The position numbers and the translations under genes were made by a program. A stretch of 64,000 nucleotides of DNA from JAAUSY01 sp964526735 (GTDB taxonomy: Bacteria; Chloroflexota; Chloroflexia; Chloroflexales; Chloroflexaceae), in contig CAZGLO010000001.1 in the NCBI GenBank assembly GCA_964526735.1, positions 1-64,000 of the forward strand, written 5' to 3'. Shown here one piece after another: positions 1-8,357 of the stretch. A model generated the notes under the pieces. That model made no database searches, was not told the DNA's origin, and was given only the letters and a program-made list of their open reading frames with translations. Position 1 is the first letter of the stretch. Every line of letters begins with the position of its first letter.

Positions 1-48
1 CCTCCCACCGCTGAAAGCGGGTGGGAGGAACGCCCTGAAGGGTAAACA
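1..48. repeat. bulged hairpin, possible IS200/IS605-type element end
   Basis: Arms 1-9 (CCTCCCACC) and 20-28 (GGTGGGAGG) pair. An inner GCT/AGC stem closes around GAA, and G19 is left as a bulge. A smaller hairpin (CCCTGAAGGG) follows at about 34-43. There is no T run, so a plain intrinsic terminator of an upstream gene is not well supported. The bulged stem followed by AACGC resembles the imperfect hairpins at the ends of IS200/IS605 elements and a second hairpin at 38512-38534. No transposase is visible because the window starts here. Confidence 0.35.
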
Positions 49-58
49 TCTATGATAG

Positions 59-67
59 TGGTATGAT
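59..67 (+). promoter_or_regulatory. putative extended -10 promoter of ruvA
   Basis: TGGTATGAT fits an extended -10 element (TGn followed by TATGAT). It lies 69 bases before the chosen ruvA start, and no good -35 is visible, as is usual for extended -10 promoters. The same TGnTANNAT form precedes several other genes in this window. Confidence 0.4.
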
Positions 68-136
68 ATCGATCATGTCTTCTCTTTTGTGTATAGTATA
101 CCACATTGGTTCGCGCAAAGAAATAGAAAACAAGCT

Positions 137-736
137 ATGATTGCTTTTCTCCGTGGCACATTACAAGCCATCAACGAAGATTCGGTGATGATCGAGACGA
201 GTGGTGGAATGGGGTTTTTGGTCTATGTCCCGCGGCCAGTGCTTGGCCAGTTGGGGGAGCTTGGCAACGAGGTAATGATACACACCTCGCTGATAGTGCG
301 TGAAGACTCGCTGACACTCTACGGCTTCACCACGGTGGAGCAGCGCACCCTCTTTGAGACGATGCTTGGCGTGACGGGGGTGGGGCCGCGCGCCGCCGTC
401 AGCCTCCTCTCGTCGGCGACCCCTGATGAATTACGGCGGGCGGTGGCGCAGAAAGATGTATCCCGTCTGACGCGGGCGGTGGGTGTGGGCAAGAAGATGG
501 CCGAACGGCTTATCCTTGAGCTGAAGGGCAAGCTTGACCTCTCCGATATCCCCACTGCTGCCGTGGATGGCCCGCCAGAAGCCACTGCCATCAACAACGA
601 ACTGATTGATCTTCTGGTGAGTTTGGGCTATAGTACCGCAGAAGCTCACGCTGCCATCGCATCGCTCCCCACCGACGCCCCACTTGATGTAGAAGAACGC
701 CTCCGCCTTGCCTTGCGCTTTTTCGGCGGGGCCTAA
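137..736 (+). CDS. ruvA: Holliday junction branch migration protein RuvA
   Basis: RuvA binds four-way DNA junctions as a tetramer and loads the RuvB motor for branch migration in recombinational repair. The 199-residue product begins MIAFLRGTL, the usual RuvA N terminus (OB-fold, about residues 1-62). Two helix-hairpin-helix motifs follow: LGVTGVGPR near 78-86 and AVGVGKKMAERL near 114-125. The C-terminal domain that contacts RuvB comes last (about 150-199). The frame is open further upstream, but the ATG at 137 gives the family's usual length of about 200 residues. rsmE starts 17 bases downstream, so the two are probably co-transcribed. ruvB and ruvC are not in the window. Confidence 0.95.
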   Translation: MIAFLRGTLQAINEDSVMIETSGGMGFLVYVPRPVLGQLGELGNEVMIHTSLIVREDSLTLYGFTTVEQRTLFETMLGVTGVGPRAAVSLLSSATPDELRRAVAQKDVSRLTRAVGVGKKMAERLILELKGKLDLSDIPTAAVDGPPEATAINNELIDLLVSLGYSTAEAHAAIASLPTDAPLDVEERLRLALRFFGGA

Positions 737-753
737 GAGCATATCACAAATCT

Positions 754-1641
754 ATGGCTACCTTACCAAACACCTACCGATTTTTTGTCACGCCAGAGAC
801 TATTCCTGATATCCCTGACGACCTCCATGATACAACTGCCCCGACTCTCCCCTTCACGATAGATGACCCTGATTTGGCGCATCAGATAGGGCGGGTATTG
901 CGGTTGCGGGCGGGTGACCGCATCGTCCTGCTTGATGGCCAATACCATGGCGGACATAGTGGCGAACATTGTGGCGAACATAGCGGATATATGAGCTATG
1001 TTGCAACGATCACCGACATCCAACGTCAAACTATAACTGTGCAGGTGGAGGCGCGGGAGGCGGTGAATACTGAACCGCCCGTCGATCTGCACCTCTACCT
1101 CCCTCTGATGAAGGGCGACAAGCTTGAATGGGTGTTCCAAAAGGCGACCGAATTGGGCGCATCATCTTTCGTCCCCCTAATCTGCAGCCGAAGCATCGCG
1201 GGAGAGCGCATATCCGAACGCAAATTGAGCCGGTGGCGCAAGATCATCCAGGAAGCCTCAGAGCAATCGTGCCGCGGTCGTATCCCTCCACTTGCCGAAC
1301 CAATGAGCTTTGCCGAAGGGTGTGCGCACGCCGTGGAACAGGCTGCACATGTTTTCTTGCTGTGGGAAGGGACATATAGCGATGATACCCCTTCTGTGCC
1401 ATCATTGCGGGCGGCGCTGCACCAACTGATGCCACAGCAGATGATAACGGGGGAAGGCGGGGCATGTGCGATGGTGAGCGGGCCGGAAGGCGGCTTCACC
1501 CCCGACGAACTGACAACTGCACAAGGACATGGTATCATGCCGGTATCACTTGGGCCTCGCATTCTCCGTGCTGAAACGGCTCCTATCGCAGCAACCGCTG
1601 CCTTTTTCTACCGCGTCGAACAAAAACAGGAAGTCTCATAA
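754..1641 (+). CDS. rsmE: 16S rRNA (uracil-1498-N3)-methyltransferase RsmE
   Basis: RsmE methylates N3 of U1498 in 16S rRNA, using SAM and a SPOUT (trefoil-knot) fold. The C-terminal signatures are clear: SGPEGGFTPDE near residues 242-252 and LGPRILRAETA near 266-276, which together form the SAM-binding knot. The N-terminal PUA-like part contains an unusual insertion made by three copies of a 12-bp repeat (949-984), giving a His/Gly-rich HSGEHCGEHSG stretch near residues 67-77. The length of 295 residues is somewhat above the usual 240-250, partly because of this insert. The S41 protease gene starts 3 bases after the stop, so ruvA, rsmE and the protease look like one transcription unit. Confidence 0.93.
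   Translation: MATLPNTYRFFVTPETIPDIPDDLHDTTAPTLPFTIDDPDLAHQIGRVLRLRAGDRIVLLDGQYHGGHSGEHCGEHSGYMSYVATITDIQRQTITVQVEAREAVNTEPPVDLHLYLPLMKGDKLEWVFQKATELGASSFVPLICSRSIAGERISERKLSRWRKIIQEASEQSCRGRIPPLAEPMSFAEGCAHAVEQAAHVFLLWEGTYSDDTPSVPSLRAALHQLMPQQMITGEGGACAMVSGPEGGFTPDELTTAQGHGIMPVSLGPRILRAETAPIAATAAFFYRVEQKQEVS
949..984 (+). repeat. three 12-bp tandem repeats inside rsmE
   Basis: Three in-frame copies of a GGCGAACATAGT-like unit add four residues each (GGHS, GEHC, GEHS). They lie in a surface region of the PUA-like domain, away from the SAM-binding motifs. Confidence 0.75.
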
Positions 1642-1644
1642 TTT

Positions 1645-3006
1645 ATGATACGCACATCACAAGCGTTGTTATATGGTGCTATCGCTGTCTGTCTGACGGC
1701 CGTGCTTGCCTTCACAGGCGGCTGGAAGCTTGCCCAATCGATGGCCGCCATGTCGGTGAGCGAACTAATCGAAGCGCCGACCGCCGATGAAGATGCCAAT
1801 GAACCCCAATCCCCCGCAGCCATCCGCCAAAAGTTTCTGATCTATTGGGATGTGTGGGAACTCGTCCACGAGGAGTTTTACCACAAGGAACCGCTCGACC
1901 AACAGCAGATGGTCTACGGCTCCATCCAGGGAATGCTCCAATCGCTGAACGATCAATATACCGGCTTTCAAGAACCCCGCGATGCCGAACGCACCCGCGA
2001 GTCGCTCAAAGGGTCGTTTGAAGGCATTGGTGCGCTGCTAAATATGCAAGATGGGCAACTCATCATTGTGCGCCCACTGCGCAAATCTCCCGCGATCAAG
2101 GCCGGTATCGAGCCTGGAGACATCATTGTCGAGGTAGATGGCGAGCCGGTTGTTGATATGGTCGAGTCTTTGAATGACGAGGAAGCGCTTGATGAGGTGG
2201 TTAAGCGGATACGTGGCCCCGAAGGCAGCACTGTCGTCCTGACCATCCGGCGGGAGAGCGAGGACGGCGAGGAAGATATCTTCGATGTTGAGATAGAGCG
2301 CGACCAAGTACCGCTCATCAGTGTCAATGCGGAGCTTTTTGAGGATAATATCGGCTACCTGCAAATCACCGATTTCAAGGATAGTACGCCGGGCGAGTTT
2401 GATGAGGAGCTGAGTAATCTGCTTGAGGAAGACTTAGAGGGCTTGATGCTCGATCTGCGCAACAACCCGGGTGGTATTTTGCCCTCGTCGTTGGAGATCT
2501 TAGGCCGTTTCTACGATGGCGTGGCGCTCTATGAGGAGAATAGCCACGGTGAAGTCAAGGAACTGCAGACAATTACCGACTCCAACGCGCCCCGTGTCCC
2601 TGATGACCTGCCATTGGTGGTGCTCATCAACGAGCGCTCTGCCAGTGCGGCTGAAATCGTGGCGGGAGCCTTGCATGACCAGCGCGAGAATACCACGATC
2701 CTCGGCCAACGGAGCTTTGGGAAGGGGTCTGTGCAAAATGTCCACCAACTCCGCGATGGAAGTAGTGCCCGCATTACCGTCGCGCATTGGTTCACGCCAG
2801 AAAAGAAAGAGATCCACGACCAGGGCGTCGCGCCAGACCACGTCATCTCCGAATCGCAGGAAGAGAAATATGCAATGCCGTGTATTGGCGACATGATCCC
2901 GCCAGAGGGCGAAGAAGCGTGCAATGATGGGCAGCTATGGTGGGCAGTAAACTACCTCGTTGAGGGCGAGACGCCGCCAGAGCCAACCACCACGCCAACA
3001 GAATAA
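1645..3006 (+). CDS. S41 family C-terminal processing peptidase
   Basis: This is a membrane-anchored serine protease of the CtpA/Prc family, which removes C-terminal tails from exported proteins in envelope quality control. The 453-residue product has an N-terminal hydrophobic anchor (about 9-26) and a helical region. A PDZ domain spans about 125-205, with the carboxylate-binding loop near FEGIGALL. The S41 catalytic core follows: LDLRNNPGG at 269-277, RSASAAE at 331-337 carrying the nucleophilic Ser, and RSFGKGSVQ at 356-364 with catalytic Lys360. A Thr/Pro-rich tail closes the protein. It sits 3 bases behind rsmE. An inverted repeat follows the gene. Confidence 0.92.
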   Translation: MIRTSQALLYGAIAVCLTAVLAFTGGWKLAQSMAAMSVSELIEAPTADEDANEPQSPAAIRQKFLIYWDVWELVHEEFYHKEPLDQQQMVYGSIQGMLQSLNDQYTGFQEPRDAERTRESLKGSFEGIGALLNMQDGQLIIVRPLRKSPAIKAGIEPGDIIVEVDGEPVVDMVESLNDEEALDEVVKRIRGPEGSTVVLTIRRESEDGEEDIFDVEIERDQVPLISVNAELFEDNIGYLQITDFKDSTPGEFDEELSNLLEEDLEGLMLDLRNNPGGILPSSLEILGRFYDGVALYEENSHGEVKELQTITDSNAPRVPDDLPLVVLINERSASAAEIVAGALHDQRENTTILGQRSFGKGSVQNVHQLRDGSSARITVAHWFTPEKKEIHDQGVAPDHVISESQEEKYAMPCIGDMIPPEGEEACNDGQLWWAVNYLVEGETPPEPTTTPTE

Positions 3007-3022
3007 CGGCTGGAAACAGTAT

Positions 3023-3068
3023 CGGGATGCCCCTACCTCGCCAAGACGATAGCAGGAAGGGCATCCCG
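3023..3068. terminator. inverted repeat between convergent genes
   Basis: CGGGATGCCC (3023-3032) and GGGCATCCCG (3059-3068) are perfect 10-base arms around a 26-base loop. They lie between the convergent S41 protease and lytic transglycosylase genes. There is no T run, so it is either a weak bidirectional terminator or a transcript-end stabiliser. Confidence 0.45.
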
Positions 3069-3104
3069 CCACACATTGCCGCTCTGCCGCGGCAGATCCA
3101 CGTC

Positions 3105-5651
3105 CTATTCTGCTACGGCATACAGTTGCTGATACACCCCATAGTAGCCATACACCAACCGGACGTAGTTGCGGGTTTCATAGTAGTCTATCCCCTCCAC
3201 AAAGAGGTCAGGGTCGGCGACGTGAGTACCGCCCGCCCACCGCTGGGCATTCCCCGGCCCGCCATTATACGCCGACAGCCCTCCCTGCACACTCCCCTGC
3301 ATCATATTGATCTGTTGAGAGATGTAGTAGGCTCCAAAGCGCACACTGACATACGGGCGGTAGAGGTGGTCGACATGGAAGTCGGTGATACCAAGTTGCC
3401 GGGCGATACTTTGCCCTGTTGTGGGCATCACCTGGCCCAGCCCCCGCGCTCCTACCCATGAGGTGGCGGTGGGGTTGAAGAGGCTTTCCTGCCGCATCAA
3501 TGCATAGAGCAGCCGTGGGTCTATCCCCCATGTCCGGCTCTCTTCGGGCACCAGGTTGGGGTAGGGCGTTGGGTAGATGAGTTGGTTCAAGGCGCGCGGC
3601 TTGGGGGGGAATGTAGTGCCGTGTTCTTTGGTATTTTCTTGGGCGAAGGCTTTCAATTCTTCGCCGATCTGGAGCGCCATATAGGTCTCGCCCTGCTCAT
3701 AGGCGATCTTGCCCAATTGCACCACCTGCAAAGGCTCATCGCCCCACTCAGAGCGGGCACTATTCCACTCATTCGTCGATTCGCTGACGAGTTCGACCTC
3801 CTCCAAGGCTTCCACCCGCCGCGCAAACTCGCTCTCTGCCACGGTCGGCATTTCTGTGCGCTCTTCACCCTCTTCATGCTCTTTGTGCTTTTCCGACGGC
3901 TGATACCACTCCTCAACCCACACTTCTAGCGCTTGCCAATCGTCTGGCATAATCACCGCGCCGATAGGCCGTGATGGGTTGGGCATGGTATGGGTTTCTT
4001 CTGCCGCCCGCACGCCGTAGTAGGACTCGGAGTCGGCTTCGACCGCGTGGCGGAACCATTCTTGCGATTGGTCAACTTGCTGACGGTTTTTGGCCAATTT
4101 GCCCAGCCAAAAAGCCGCGCGGGCGCGGTAAAAGCCGGTACGGCCCTCTGCGACGGTCTGCCATATATTGTGCGCCTCATCAAACCGGCCAATGCGGAAG
4201 AGATACATCGCGGTGGCGTGGAGGATATTGGGCGTGTAGTCATTGTCGGGGTAGCGCCGTTCAAGCTCCATTCGTGTGTGGAATGACGCCTCCTCATCGG
4301 CAAGACGGTCATAGAGTTGAGCCGAGCGGTCGAGGGCTTCGGGAGCACGTGGGTCGTCGGGGAAGGTGTTGGCGTAGGTCTGGTAGCGTTCGGCGGCGTC
4401 GCGCGTCTGGCCACTCTGCCCAAGCGTCTGTATCCAATCAAGTTGCGCCTGCCGCCCCACCTCGCTATTGGGGTTAGCCGCCGCCACCGCCCCAAGCCGT
4501 TCAAGGGTCTCCTCATAAGCATTGCCGGTATTGCGGAGGCTCATCGCCTGCAACCGCTGCAATTCAAGGATCTCTTCGCTGGGTGGCGCATTGGGATCGG
4601 GTTGGTTGGCTTTCATTTGGGCGACGGCTGCCTCAAAGAGCGTATAGGCGGCCTGATAATGGCCGTGGTGATAGTAGATCCGTGCGCCCGCCTCAAGGGG
4701 AAGCCGCGGATCGCCGGTCTGCTCCATATAGCTGACGATGTTGAGGGCTTGCGAGGTTTCCGGGGCCGACTCAATGATATTAAGCCGCCACACTTCCGCT
4801 TGCTCATACTCGCCTTGCTGCTCGGCGAGGGCGATAGCTTCAGAGAGGATGCGCGCGCGGTAGGCAGGCAATGAGGCAATATCAAGCACCCCTCGGTAGA
4901 GCCGCAACGCTTCGGTCGGTTGATTGAGTTCTTGGTAGAGGGCGATAGCACGCTCAAAGTTGGCAGCCCGCTCATTGCGGGGGAGATCGGCCCATGCACT
5001 TGCCTCATAACCCACCGCAGCATCCTTCAGCAGCCCAAGGGCTTTATACTGTGCCGCCCGCCGGATAAGGGCGTATGGCTTGAGAGGCGCATCGGCGTCA
5101 TCAAGGGCGAGATAGCGGTCATAGGCCTCAACTGCCTTATTCCACTCTCCCAACTCCTCATACCCGCGTCCCAGCCAGAAAAGCGATGGCGCAACGATAC
5201 TCACACGGGTGTCATTCACCTGCGCCAGCTCGTCATTGTTGACCAGCTCCTCAAACGCATTGACGGCTGATGTCCACCGCCCACGCAGAGCAAAGCTCTT
5301 CGCAAGCTGATAGCGGGCGTGGTCTTCTTCTGGCGTATTTGGGTAGGTATCTATGAGGAGGCGGAAATCGTTGGCCGCCCCATCCTCATCGCCTATCACC
5401 CGTCGCTGCAACCCGCGCTCCAAAAGGTCAGTGGCGGGAGGCGGCGGAGATGTGGGAAGAGGCGACGAAATGTCGGAGGATGAGGAGGCCGGAGCAGATT
5501 CCGAAGGTTCTGCGGTAGCACGTGCAAGCGTCGGAACAATGCTTGTGGCGGGGGGAGACTCAACCACGTCACAAGAGAACAATGCGAAAGCAAAGATGAG
5601 AGATATCATGGATATGAGAGATATGCGTAGAAAAGAATTTGTGTAAACCAT
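3105..5651 (-). CDS. TPR-rich lipoprotein lytic transglycosylase (SLT domain)
   Basis: The C-terminal 170 residues form a lysozyme-like SLT domain. LLYALMRQESLFNP carries the catalytic Glu, and GARGLGQVMP and LSAYNGGPG are the other family signatures. This domain cleaves peptidoglycan with 1,6-anhydro product formation. The start chosen is ATG 5651, preceded by AGAAG; a GTG at 5684 would add 11 residues. A signal peptide ending in ALFSC suggests lipoprotein processing and membrane anchoring. The middle (about 60-650) is helical with many TPR-like units, as in the Slt70 superhelix that holds the glycan strand. About 848 residues is long for the family. An acidic Lys/Glu-rich insert lies before the SLT domain. 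Confidence 0.9.
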   Translation of the reverse strand: MVYTNSFLRISLISMISLIFAFALFSCDVVESPPATSIVPTLARATAEPSESAPASSSSDISSPLPTSPPPPATDLLERGLQRRVIGDEDGAANDFRLLIDTYPNTPEEDHARYQLAKSFALRGRWTSAVNAFEELVNNDELAQVNDTRVSIVAPSLFWLGRGYEELGEWNKAVEAYDRYLALDDADAPLKPYALIRRAAQYKALGLLKDAAVGYEASAWADLPRNERAANFERAIALYQELNQPTEALRLYRGVLDIASLPAYRARILSEAIALAEQQGEYEQAEVWRLNIIESAPETSQALNIVSYMEQTGDPRLPLEAGARIYYHHGHYQAAYTLFEAAVAQMKANQPDPNAPPSEEILELQRLQAMSLRNTGNAYEETLERLGAVAAANPNSEVGRQAQLDWIQTLGQSGQTRDAAERYQTYANTFPDDPRAPEALDRSAQLYDRLADEEASFHTRMELERRYPDNDYTPNILHATAMYLFRIGRFDEAHNIWQTVAEGRTGFYRARAAFWLGKLAKNRQQVDQSQEWFRHAVEADSESYYGVRAAEETHTMPNPSRPIGAVIMPDDWQALEVWVEEWYQPSEKHKEHEEGEERTEMPTVAESEFARRVEALEEVELVSESTNEWNSARSEWGDEPLQVVQLGKIAYEQGETYMALQIGEELKAFAQENTKEHGTTFPPKPRALNQLIYPTPYPNLVPEESRTWGIDPRLLYALMRQESLFNPTATSWVGARGLGQVMPTTGQSIARQLGITDFHVDHLYRPYVSVRFGAYYISQQINMMQGSVQGGLSAYNGGPGNAQRWAGGTHVADPDLFVEGIDYYETRNYVRLVYGYYGVYQQLYAVAE

Positions 5652-5661
5652 TCTACTTCTT

Positions 5662-5670
5662 ATTGTACCA
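5662..5670 (-). promoter_or_regulatory. possible extended -10 element of the lytic transglycosylase gene
   Basis: On the minus strand this reads TGGTACAAT. It ends only 10 bases before ATG 5651, so the transcript would be almost leaderless. Either initiation lies further upstream or the message has a very short leader. Confidence 0.25.
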
Positions 5671-5700
5671 TGATACCTAATCACGCATGCACGATGATTG

Positions 5701-6084
5701 CTATGCGGCTGCGCTCTGCCGGTTCAGTAGAGCATCTACATGGTTAAGAAACTCTTCCGCCTGGTAAGGCCAAGAGAGTGTCTCGGCAGACGCTACTGGC
5801 ATGGCTTGGGTCGGCGATGGTGAACAGGTTGAAGAGCCGGTTGAGCCATTCATCAAGACCATCACCCGAATCGACTGATGATGGGAAATATAATCAATCA
5901 AGTCGCTGTTGGGCGACTCAAGCATCTTGCCATCTACCACCAACAGACTGGGTTGAGTATCATTGAGGCACTGCAGCAACATCATGTCGTTTTCGGCCTC
6001 AAGAACGTGGTAGCCTGCTTCGCTCAAGATGTACGATGATAGCTCACGGCGGAAAATGTTGCTGCTGGCTACGAGGATGTTCAT
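5701..6084 (-). CDS. degenerate receiver-domain protein
   Basis: A single-domain protein of about 127 residues with the alpha/beta pattern of a response-regulator receiver. Starting at ATG 6084 gives MNILVASSNIF and places AAGGA seven bases upstream. Compared with active receivers, the acidic pair after beta-1 is replaced by SS. An Asp remains after beta-3 (LLVVDGKM), and the usual Lys of the K-P-F/Y motif is Trp (LSWPY). The protein is therefore probably a pseudo-receiver that does not use normal phosphoryl chemistry. A Ser/Thr/Pro-rich loop (STGSSTCSPSPT) replaces part of the alpha4-beta5 face. No output domain is present and no partner kinase is adjacent. Its role is unknown; it may act by protein-protein binding. 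Confidence 0.6.
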   Translation of the reverse strand: MNILVASSNIFRRELSSYILSEAGYHVLEAENDMMLLQCLNDTQPSLLVVDGKMLESPNSDLIDYISHHQSIRVMVLMNGSTGSSTCSPSPTQAMPVASAETLSWPYQAEEFLNHVDALLNRQSAAA

Positions 6085-6292
6085 GGCCATGTCCTTACTA
6101 ACATTCAATACCTACAAAACAGTGTAGGAGACGGGTTGCTCTGACAAGCAACACATCGGGCAGCCTTGCCCTATATCCTCATTTAGCTCATCTTCTCGAA
6201 GGGCAACTCATTCTATGGTTCGACAGGCTGTCCCTACAAACGTAGCATAGAGAGAAAAGTTACAATGTAGTTACGTTTTCTGCTTATCAAAG

Positions 6293-7108
6293 CTAATGCA
6301 GCTCATCACCTGGCGCAGTGTTGGCCGCACTCTCTGTCAGATATAGCCCTTTCCATTCATTCATCCGCACCGCAAACACGTCTCGCAAATTACGCAACGA
6401 ATCTTTGAGTGGATCGACCTTGGTTTCCGTACCATAGCGCCAATGCACCGGCACTTCGGCGATGCGGTAGCCGCACCGGATGGCCAAAAAAAGCAACTCG
6501 ACATCATATGCGGTCACCGCCGCCCCTTCAACCGGCTTTGCCTCTTCCCCATAGATGCGCATGCGGTGAAATAGATCGCGGCTTGCCTCATATGTCAGCG
6601 CTTTGAAGCCACATTGTGTATCTTGGATGCCTTTTACGGCCACAGTACGCACAATAAAATTAAAAATGCGCCCCATCACATGGCGATACCACGGTTCGCC
6701 TAACCGCTTTGCCCCTACCCCTTCCCGCGACCCAATTGCCACATCGTGCCCATTGAGCAGTTCGTGCTGGAGTTTCTCCCAATCTTCGATGGCAACCGCC
6801 AGATCGGCGTCGCAGATGAGGATATATTGCCCTTGCGCCGCCAACACCCCCGACCGGACGGCAAACCCTTTCCCGCGGTGGTCGCACCGCAACACAATCA
6901 CCCTATCGCTCTCGGTATGGTGTGTTGCTGCCTGTTGTTCTGCTAAGGTGGCGGTGTCGTCAGTGCTGCCATCATCAACGACAATCGTCTCTGTGGAGTA
7001 TGGCTGCTGCTGAAGATAGGTGAAGACCGAGGTCAGGGTGGCGGGGAGGCGCACCGCTTCATTATAGGCTGGTATTACGACTGAAAGAAAAGGTTGCTCA
7101 CTAGCCAC
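6293..7108 (-). CDS. GT2 glycosyltransferase, polyprenyl/dolichyl-phosphate glucose synthase-like
   Basis: Family 2 transferases of this branch (Alg5-like) move a hexose from a nucleotide sugar to a polyprenyl phosphate on the cytoplasmic side. Motifs seen are LSVVIPAYNE near the N terminus, TIVVDDGSTDDT, DHRGKGFAVRSG, ILICDADLA (the metal-binding DxD equivalent) and GIQDTQCGFKA. All are typical of this branch. The frame is open for 72 more residues upstream, but a strong AGGAG seven bases before the GTG at 7108 decides the start and gives 271 residues. It overlaps the upstream GT2 gene by 34 bases, which suggests translational coupling. No C-terminal membrane segments are evident. Confidence 0.85.
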   Translation of the reverse strand: MASEQPFLSVVIPAYNEAVRLPATLTSVFTYLQQQPYSTETIVVDDGSTDDTATLAEQQAATHHTESDRVIVLRCDHRGKGFAVRSGVLAAQGQYILICDADLAVAIEDWEKLQHELLNGHDVAIGSREGVGAKRLGEPWYRHVMGRIFNFIVRTVAVKGIQDTQCGFKALTYEASRDLFHRMRIYGEEAKPVEGAAVTAYDVELLFLAIRCGYRIAEVPVHWRYGTETKVDPLKDSLRNLRDVFAVRMNEWKGLYLTESAANTAPGDELH

Positions 7109-8034
7109 GCATACGCTCCTGATGATAAATTGCTTTGTGCCATTGTACCACGCTTCCGCAGAAAGGTGGGAAGGGCGAGTATTGCCGCTGTTTGCCCTCG
7201 CAACCGCGCTCGTGCGGCTCGTTCGCGGATGTGCCACAGCGAATGCAACGCAAACCGACTCTGCGAAAGGAGCAGATGTGGCCAATAGCGCAGTATCAGG
7301 GAAGAAGGGAGGTTTTTTGCCCACACCAACGCAAAATTACGGCCGCAGTAGTAGCTCGCCAACGCTCCGCCGCCGGTCGCACTTAGTTTATGATAAACGA
7401 CCGCCTGCGGCACAAATATCGTCCGCTTGCCCCGCAATCGCGCCCGCAGATTGAGATCAACATCCTCGCAGTACATCACGAGGTCTTCATCAAAGACCTT
7501 GCCACCCTCGCTGAGCGCATTGAGCGTCTCACGGCGGTAGGCGGCGGCTGCAGCACACGGGCCAAACACCTCACTCACGGCATCATATTGGCCATGATCG
7601 TGTTCCCACACCCCCCGACTCCCCGGTTCGCCATCCAGCCGGTAGAAATCACCCACAGAATGAATGTGATCGCGGCGGTTGAAGAGCAAAATCTTGCTTG
7701 CGGCAAAGTCGTAGAAGGGATAGCGTTCAAGCGCCCCCACCAGATGCGCAAGCCAATGCGGATCAGCCTCTGTGTCGTTGTTGAGCAGTACCACATATGG
7801 CCTATCAGTCACGCGGAGTGCTTCGTTCACCGCCGTCGCAAGGCCACGGTTCGTTGGCAGCACAACCAAGTGGACATCAGGGTAGTCGCGGCGGAGGAGC
7901 GTGACGGAATCGTCCGTGCTCCCGTCATCCACCACCGTCACCCGCATATCACGCCGCGTCTGGCGGCGAAGCGAGTCGAGGCAGGTGGGCAAGAGTGGCG
8001 CGCCGTTGTAGTTGGGGATAATAATATCTATCAA
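7075..8034 (-). CDS. GT2 family glycosyltransferase (rhamnosyltransferase-like)
   Basis: A 319-residue inverting GT-A transferase. The N terminus has DIIIPNYNG and VTVVDDGSTDDS (nucleotide-sugar binding). VVLLNNDTE is the NND form of the DxD metal-binding motif typical of the WcaA/rhamnosyltransferase branch, and MYCEDVDLNLRAR carries the ED motif with the catalytic base. A C-terminal amphipathic helical region follows. The only start in this frame after the upstream stop is TTG 8034, without a clear ribosome-binding site. The Alg5-like gene overlaps its 3' end. The acceptor is unknown; surface-glycan or lipid-linked oligosaccharide synthesis is likely. Confidence 0.85.
   Translation of the reverse strand: MIDIIIPNYNGAPLLPTCLDSLRRQTRRDMRVTVVDDGSTDDSVTLLRRDYPDVHLVVLPTNRGLATAVNEALRVTDRPYVVLLNNDTEADPHWLAHLVGALERYPFYDFAASKILLFNRRDHIHSVGDFYRLDGEPGSRGVWEHDHGQYDAVSEVFGPCAAAAAYRRETLNALSEGGKVFDEDLVMYCEDVDLNLRARLRGKRTIFVPQAVVYHKLSATGGGALASYYCGRNFALVWAKNLPSSLILRYWPHLLLSQSRFALHSLWHIRERAARARLRGQTAAILALPTFLRKRGTMAQSNLSSGAYAWLVSNLFFQS
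7142..7150 (-). promoter_or_regulatory. possible internal extended -10 promoter
   Basis: The minus strand reads TGGTACAAT 33 bases before the GTG start of the Alg5-like gene, inside the 3' part of the preceding GT2 gene. It could let the second gene be expressed on its own. Confidence 0.3.
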
Positions 8035-8357
8035 TGGTTATGAATATCCATAAAATAGGCCATTATGTGGCTTGTCATTGGATTTTGTGCTCAAGGCCTG
8101 CTTGTGGTAGAGTAGTGCATCGGGTTCGTTTGGAAAGAAGCAATCGTACATTTCTACCGGCTCATGAGCCACTCCCCATTCTACCATAACGAACTATGGT
8201 GGAATGTACCACACTGCCTGCCAGACAATGGAGCGATGTAACCTAGCGCCAGTTTTTGCATCTAACCTAACGATCCCCACATATGTCAAAAGTGTTACTC
8301 GTTCGGTACTATGCACTATTTGGCGACCGCTGAAAAAACATTATAGGAGTACTCTTT
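8035..8357. other. 323-bp divergent intergenic region with an inverted repeat
   Basis: This region separates the GT2 gene (-) from the SLAC1-type gene (+). The arms CATTCTACCATA (8177-8188) and TATGGTGGAATG (8195-8206) match at 11 of 12 positions around a 6-base centre. That could be a dyad operator or an RNA hairpin in the leader. A short open frame from 8204 has no family features. The SLAC1 gene's ribosome-binding site (AGGAG) is at 8345-8349. I see no convincing -35/-10 pair. Confidence 0.4.
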
